Shown piece after piece: positions 20,664 through 24,442 of a stretch of DNA of 24,442 nucleotides. Both the position numbers and the translations under genes were made by a program. Source of the stretch: Hydrogenothermus sp964516095 (lineage in GTDB: Bacteria > Aquificota > Aquificia > Aquificales > Hydrogenothermaceae); NCBI GenBank assembly GCA_964516095.1, contig CAZEYS010000019.1, positions 1-24,442 on the forward strand, given 5' to 3'. Below the pieces are notes generated by a model that was not told the origin of the DNA, made no database searches, and saw only the letters and a program-made list of their open reading frames with translations. Numbering within the stretch: position 1 is the stretch's first letter; every line of letters starts with the position of its first letter.

Positions 20664-21876
20664 ACTCTACCCTTTTAAATTTTATTAAACCTTTAAAACC
20701 TAACGGTTTTATGTTTTTTTTATAAAATCTTGAAGCTTTTAAGTAGCTATCAAAATAGCCTATATAAACACGATAATATATTGTACCATCTATTTTAATT
20801 TTTTCTATTTTCGGATTGTATCTGTATAACTCTAACTTTCTTTTTATTTTTTCTGCAGATTTCTTAGACGAAAAGATGCCTAAATTTATAAAAAATCTTA
20901 TTACGCTTTTCTTCTTTTTCTTTGGTTTTGTTTTTTTAACTATTATTTTAGGAGGTGAGGGCTTAAAGTTTTTTTCTGGAATTATGGGAGCTTTTTCTGG
21001 TAAAGGTTCAGGTGAAGGTTTTTTAGAAACCTTCGGAAAAGTTATTATTTTTTTAGATTTTCTTTCGATGTGATTTTTATGCTTTTGCTGTTTATTTTCG
21101 ACTTCTTTATATATTTTATCTATTAAATTTTGTATTTTTTCTTTCAAAGCTGGTCTTTCTTCTGCTATTATTAGAGCCTTATTTAAATAATGGCGAGACA
21201 GCTTTAGATTTCTTTTTTTATAAAAAATAACTCCTAAATTATAGTAGATTTCAGGGGAACCAAGTCCTAAAGATATTGCCCTTTCGTATATCTTTCTCGC
21301 CTCATCATACTTTTCCTGTTTCATGTAGTACCTTCCCAGTTCTTCATAAGCAGGTAAGAAGAAAGAATTGTAAACTATAGCTTTTTTTAAGGCATTTTCA
21401 TATGCTCTGAGATTTCCAAGCTGCAAGTATATTAAAGCCATGTTGTAGTATGCTTTTTCTTTTGTTCTATAGTTTGGATTTTTTGCCGCTTTCATAAGAT
21501 ATTTTAAGGCTGAACCATAATCTTTTTTTTCTGCAAGTAGTATACCTAAGTTAACATAACTCTCTGGTTTTTCTGGTGCTATTTTTATAGCTCTTAAAAA
21601 GTACTCCTGAGCTTTGTCAAATTCTCCTACTTTTGTATATGCTATACCAAGAGCATTCAAAATATCTGGGTTCCGTGGATTTAATGAATAAGCTTTGTTT
21701 AAATTATAAATTGCTTCGGCAATATTCCCACTGTTTAGGTAAGAAACTCCAAGTTTGAAATAGTACTGGGATAACTTTTTAGTATTTTGGGTCTCAATCT
21801 TTTTTGTAGCACAACTAAACATATTGAAAGATATTAATATTAAAGCTAATAAAAGGGCTATTTTGCGTATTTTCAT
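20644..21876 (-). CDS. TPR lipoprotein with C-terminal SPOR domain
   Basis: 410 aa. The signal peptide ends in a lipobox-like MFSC with Cys22 as the lipidated residue. About six tetratricopeptide repeats follow (35-250), with typical pieces such as NALGIAYTKVGEFDKAQEYF. Then comes a Lys/Pro-rich linker (about 255-325) and a SPOR domain (326-400; FFINLGIFSSKKSAEKIKRK, then YYRVYIGYFDSY). SPOR domains bind glycan strands stripped of stem peptides at division septa, so a cell-wall-facing scaffold is likely. The TPR part resembles PilF/PilW-type assembly lipoproteins. Being directly downstream of the NtrC-like regulator and upstream of envelope genes supports an envelope role. Overlaps: 4 nt with the regulator and 20 nt with the glycosyltransferase. 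Confidence 0.88.
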   Translation of the reverse strand: MKIRKIALLLALILISFNMFSCATKKIETQNTKKLSQYYFKLGVSYLNSGNIAEAIYNLNKAYSLNPRNPDILNALGIAYTKVGEFDKAQEYFLRAIKIAPEKPESYVNLGILLAEKKDYGSALKYLMKAAKNPNYRTKEKAYYNMALIYLQLGNLRAYENALKKAIVYNSFFLPAYEELGRYYMKQEKYDEARKIYERAISLGLGSPEIYYNLGVIFYKKRNLKLSRHYLNKALIIAEERPALKEKIQNLIDKIYKEVENKQQKHKNHIERKSKKIITFPKVSKKPSPEPLPEKAPIIPEKNFKPSPPKIIVKKTKPKKKKKSVIRFFINLGIFSSKKSAEKIKRKLELYRYNPKIEKIKIDGTIYYRVYIGYFDSYLKASRFYKKNIKPLGFKGLIKFKRVEYEPEKG

Positions 21877-23252
21877 TTTACCTTTATATTTAGCTCTTTG
21901 ATTTTATTGTAAATAGTGTTTCTATGAACTCCCAATATTTTTGCTGCTTGTGAAATATTATGGTTCGTTTGCTCCAAAGCTTCCTCAATAAGTATTTTCT
22001 CTATATTTTTAATAATATTAGCATATATATCTTTTTCGTTATACAGGATTTTTTGTTTAATTCTTTGTCTTATAAGTTTGTCAAAATCTGTGGTTATACC
22101 CTTGCTACCTGAGGAGCTATAGATGTCTTCTGGTAGAAGTTCTGGGGTTATATATCTTTCTCTGTATATAGAAACCAGTTTGTTTACAAGGTTTCTAAGT
22201 TGTCTTACATTTCCTGGCCAATGATAATTCTGTAAAATTTCTATACTTTCTTTAGTAAATCCTCCTTTTTTTATTCCAAGTTTAGTAAGAACCTGCTTAG
22301 TAAATAGCTTAATTAAATCTGGAATGTCTTCTTTTCTTTCTCTTAGAGGTGGAATGTTGATTTCGAAAACAGAAAGTCTGTAGTATAAGTCTTCTCTAAA
22401 TTTTCCTTCTTCTACGAGTTTTCCCAGCGGCTGATTTGTAGCAGCTATAATTTTTACATTAATTTTCTTACTTTTTGTAGAACCTATTGGAGTAATTTCC
22501 TTCTCCTGAATTGCCCTTAAAAGTTTTCCTTGTGCATCATACGATAGTTGATTTATTTCATCTAAAAAAATGGTTCCTCCATTGGCCAGTTCAAATTTTC
22601 CCTTTTTAGAAGAGTTTGCCCCTGTAAATGCTCCTTTTTCATATCCAAAAAGCTCACTTTCAATTAAATCTTCTGGTATTGCTGCACAGTTAATAGCTAT
22701 AAAAGGTTTATCGGTTCTATTGCTGAATTTATGAACAAGATTTGCTATTATTTCTTTTCCAGTTCCACTTTCACCGGTAATTAATACAGGTTCATCAGTT
22801 ATAGATGCTCTACCTACAAGTTTAAAAACCTCTGTCATTACAGGGCTCTTTCCTATTATTTCAGTTCCTACATTTAATACTTCAGAACGACTATTTAGCG
22901 TGTCTTTTATAGCCTTTACAGCTTTTTTAATTTTATCTATATCAAAAGGTTTAGGGATATAGTCAAAAGCCCCTAATTTCATAGCCTGGATGAGATATTT
23001 GTAGTCATTGTAGCCTGATATCATTATTACAAAAGGTTTATCTTCTAAAGATGATATTTGCTTTAATATCTCTATTCCATCTGCATCTTTTAGTCTTATA
23101 TCTAAGAATACAATATCTGGTTTTTTGTCCAAGATTATGTCGAAAGCCTCTTTTCCAGATTCATAAGTCCATACTTTTATGCCTTCTTTTTCAAGTATCT
23201 TCTTTATAACATTTAAAATAGTTTTTTCATCATCAAATACTACTGCTTTCAT
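21873..23252 (-). CDS. NtrC-family sigma54-dependent response regulator
   Basis: 459 aa in three domains. Receiver (1-118): acidic Asp7/Asp8, phospho-acceptor Asp51 in FLDIRLKD, Ser79 and Lys101. AAA+ ATPase (130-370): Walker A GESGTGKE (160-167), GYEKGAFTGA (203-212) carrying the GAFTGA loop that contacts sigma54, Walker B TIFLDEI (227-233), and sensor region RLSVFEINIPPLRER. C-terminal Fis-type helix-turn-helix: NHNISQAAKILGVHRNTIYN (430-449). All catalytic elements look intact. It overlaps its partner kinase by 4 nt. Targets are unknown; I found no convincing -24/-12 promoter in the window. Confidence 0.95.
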   Translation of the reverse strand: MKAVVFDDEKTILNVIKKILEKEGIKVWTYESGKEAFDIILDKKPDIVFLDIRLKDADGIEILKQISSLEDKPFVIMISGYNDYKYLIQAMKLGAFDYIPKPFDIDKIKKAVKAIKDTLNSRSEVLNVGTEIIGKSPVMTEVFKLVGRASITDEPVLITGESGTGKEIIANLVHKFSNRTDKPFIAINCAAIPEDLIESELFGYEKGAFTGANSSKKGKFELANGGTIFLDEINQLSYDAQGKLLRAIQEKEITPIGSTKSKKINVKIIAATNQPLGKLVEEGKFREDLYYRLSVFEINIPPLRERKEDIPDLIKLFTKQVLTKLGIKKGGFTKESIEILQNYHWPGNVRQLRNLVNKLVSIYRERYITPELLPEDIYSSSGSKGITTDFDKLIRQRIKQKILYNEKDIYANIIKNIEKILIEEALEQTNHNISQAAKILGVHRNTIYNKIKELNIKVK

Positions 23253-24229
23253 TTATCACCTTTTATAGGAAGAATTATTTCGAAAGTAGAATTCCCTATA
23301 TATCTTAACAGGCCATTATGAGCTTTTACTATTTTATAGGATATAGATAAGCCTAAACCCATTCCATTTTTTTTATTTGAAGTAAGTGGATAGAATAATT
23401 TGTCTTTAATTTCTTCTGGAACTCCTTTACCACTATCTTTAATTCTAATAAATATTTTATCTCCTTTAGGAGAAAAAACTTTATCCCAGGAAATACCAGT
23501 TTTTATCTCTACCCAGCCTTTTTGATTTATAGCTTCAACGGAATTTCTTATAAGATTTACAAAAACCCTTGTTATAAACTCTCTATCTACAGGTATATCT
23601 GGTAAGCTTGGGTCAAAAATTTCTATAAACTTAACGTCTTTGTACTGCTTTTGAAAACTTTTTATAGTATCTCTCAAAATTTTGTGGATATTCGTTATCT
23701 CTTTTTTTAAAGTTATCTCTTTAGATAAAAACGTCATCTGATTAATTATATTTTCAAGCCTGTTGGTTTCCCAGAGAATATCTTCTATTAGTTCTTTGTC
23801 TTCTGGCAATTCCTTTAAAAGTTGAGCACATGCTTTTATCCCTCCAACAGGACCTTTCATTTCATGAAATATTTCTGAAATAATCTGGGTCATGGTAAAA
23901 ACAGACCCTTCTTTCTTCATTTTCTCTTCAAGCTCTAAAAACCTTGTCACATCTCTTATAAGTATAGTGTAGAGGTCTGTTCCTGTAATGTTTGAAATGT
24001 CTATAAGATACTTATTCTCGTCTAATTCTTTAAGTATACCTTTTACAGAATAACCATCTTTTATTAGAGGGTTTGTAAGAGGATATGTTACAAGCTCAAA
24101 GAATTTTGAAACACCTAAAAATACTTTGAGTTCTTTTGCACTTGAGTTCAAATAGTGGATATTTTTATTTACATCCAAAACGACAATAGGAAACTCGATA
24201 CTTTCTAAGATGTCTTTATAATCTATCAT
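23249..24229 (-). CDS. NtrB-like cytosolic sensor histidine kinase
   Basis: 326 aa without membrane helices, so a cytosolic sensor. A PAS-like domain occupies about 3-95. The HisKA dimerisation helix has His122 in FHEMKGPVGGIKACAQLL, close to the NtrB sequence HEIKNPLGG. The ATPase domain has the N box NLIRNSVEAI (225-234), G1 DSGKGV (265-270) and G2 GMGLGLS (289-295). The residue four after the histidine is Gly126 where Asn or Thr is normal; in this family that residue is needed for phosphatase activity. It is the first gene of the eight-gene minus-strand run, starting at ATG 24229. The signal sensed by PAS is unknown. Confidence 0.93.
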   Translation of the reverse strand: MIDYKDILESIEFPIVVLDVNKNIHYLNSSAKELKVFLGVSKFFELVTYPLTNPLIKDGYSVKGILKELDENKYLIDISNITGTDLYTILIRDVTRFLELEEKMKKEGSVFTMTQIISEIFHEMKGPVGGIKACAQLLKELPEDKELIEDILWETNRLENIINQMTFLSKEITLKKEITNIHKILRDTIKSFQKQYKDVKFIEIFDPSLPDIPVDREFITRVFVNLIRNSVEAINQKGWVEIKTGISWDKVFSPKGDKIFIRIKDSGKGVPEEIKDKLFYPLTSNKKNGMGLGLSISYKIVKAHNGLLRYIGNSTFEIILPIKGDK

Positions 24230-24253
24230 AAAAAAATAATACTCTAACCTTTA

Positions 24254-24286
24254 TCAAAAATAAAGAGGGGGGAATAAATCCCCCTT
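24254..24286 (-). terminator. Rho-independent terminator after thiC
   Basis: A GC stem (24266-24272 with 24280-24286; five G-C pairs plus G-U and A-T) encloses loop AATAAAT. On the minus strand it is followed by TCTTTATTTTTG, a T-rich run. It separates thiC from the kinase gene. Confidence 0.8.
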
Positions 24287-24296
24287 GAGGCTCTAT

Positions 24297-24442
24297 TTAT
24301 TTTTCCTCTTCTATATTTAAAAATTCTGGGTTCTGTGCAACTTTTTCTTGAACACCTTGCGAAATTCTATACGCACAGAATGAAGGACCACACATTGAAC
24401 AGAATTTTGCAGATTTATATCCCTCCTGAGGTAAAGTTTCAT
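24297..24442 (-). CDS. thiC: Phosphomethylpyrimidine synthase ThiC, C-terminal end (partial)
   Basis: The last 47 codons are visible, running to TAA at 24299-24297; the rest lies past the window edge. The residues ETLPQEGYKSAKFCSMCGP and FCAYRI carry the CxxCxxxxC cluster motif (CSMCGPSFC) that binds the radical-SAM [4Fe-4S] cluster of ThiC, which rearranges AIR to HMP phosphate in thiamine synthesis. In ThiC this motif sits near the C-terminus, as here, followed by a short tail ending IEEEK. Confidence 0.93.
   Translation of the reverse strand, partial: ETLPQEGYKSAKFCSMCGPSFCAYRISQGVQEKVAQNPEFLNIEEEK

Noticed and set aside
1..24442. CRISPR arrays, insertion sequences, prophage genes, rRNA
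   Set aside because: No repeat-spacer pattern, transposase, integrase or rRNA-like segment was found on either strand.

Overview
The window is a gene-dense, very AT-rich (by eye about 30% GC) piece of a bacterial chromosome. Lysine- and isoleucine-rich proteins, a two-domain protein disulfide oxidoreductase of the thermophile type, many TTG starts and stop/start overlaps fit a thermophilic member of the Aquificota, probably Hydrogenothermaceae (Sulfurihydrogenibium or Persephonella-like). This assignment is inference from style and gene content; no marker settles the genus. I see no transposase, phage gene or CRISPR array.

Layout. 14-2463 (+): a 52-aa membrane miniprotein, a DUF302-like membrane protein, rbfA, sppA, an A-type Fe-S carrier with a terminator, then tRNA-Leu(UAA) with its own promoter. 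2474-3793 (-): the thiol-redox pair tlpA-ccdA. 3862-4605 (+): a succinate dehydrogenase/fumarate reductase Fe-S subunit with an extra cysteine and a Gly-Phe tail. 4602-7855 (-): a thioredoxin-fold protein, uvrC, a 31-aa membrane peptide and an AI-2E-family transporter. 8078-8257 (+): a 59-aa zinc-ribbon protein. 8311-8640: ten perfect and one near-perfect DnaA boxes in two helically phased, opposed arrays, ending in an AT-rich trinucleotide tract that matches the DnaA-trio pattern. This is a strong candidate for the chromosomal origin, with no dnaA gene in the window. 8644-12228 (+): disulfide oxidoreductase, dxr, rseP and a DsrE-family protein.

12215-13331 (-) is rpsU-yqeY-cvpA with a good promoter. 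13494-13841 (-) is a cupin with a palindrome upstream. 13942-24229 (-) is one tightly packed run of eight genes: NtrB-like kinase, NtrC-like sigma54 activator, TPR/SPOR lipoprotein, family 2 glycosyltransferase, flippase-like membrane protein, ABC exporter, GGDEF diguanylate cyclase and a UvrD/PcrA helicase. It looks like an envelope lipid/glycan module under a two-component system. The window ends in the 3' end of thiC (-) and its terminator.

The most notable signal is the origin at 8311-8640. Secondary points are the SdhB with a second complete four-cysteine motif, the disulfide oxidoreductase whose N-terminal active site reads SALS instead of CxxC, the CcdA with two apparent extra helices, and the NtrB-like kinase lacking the usual H+4 Asn/Thr.
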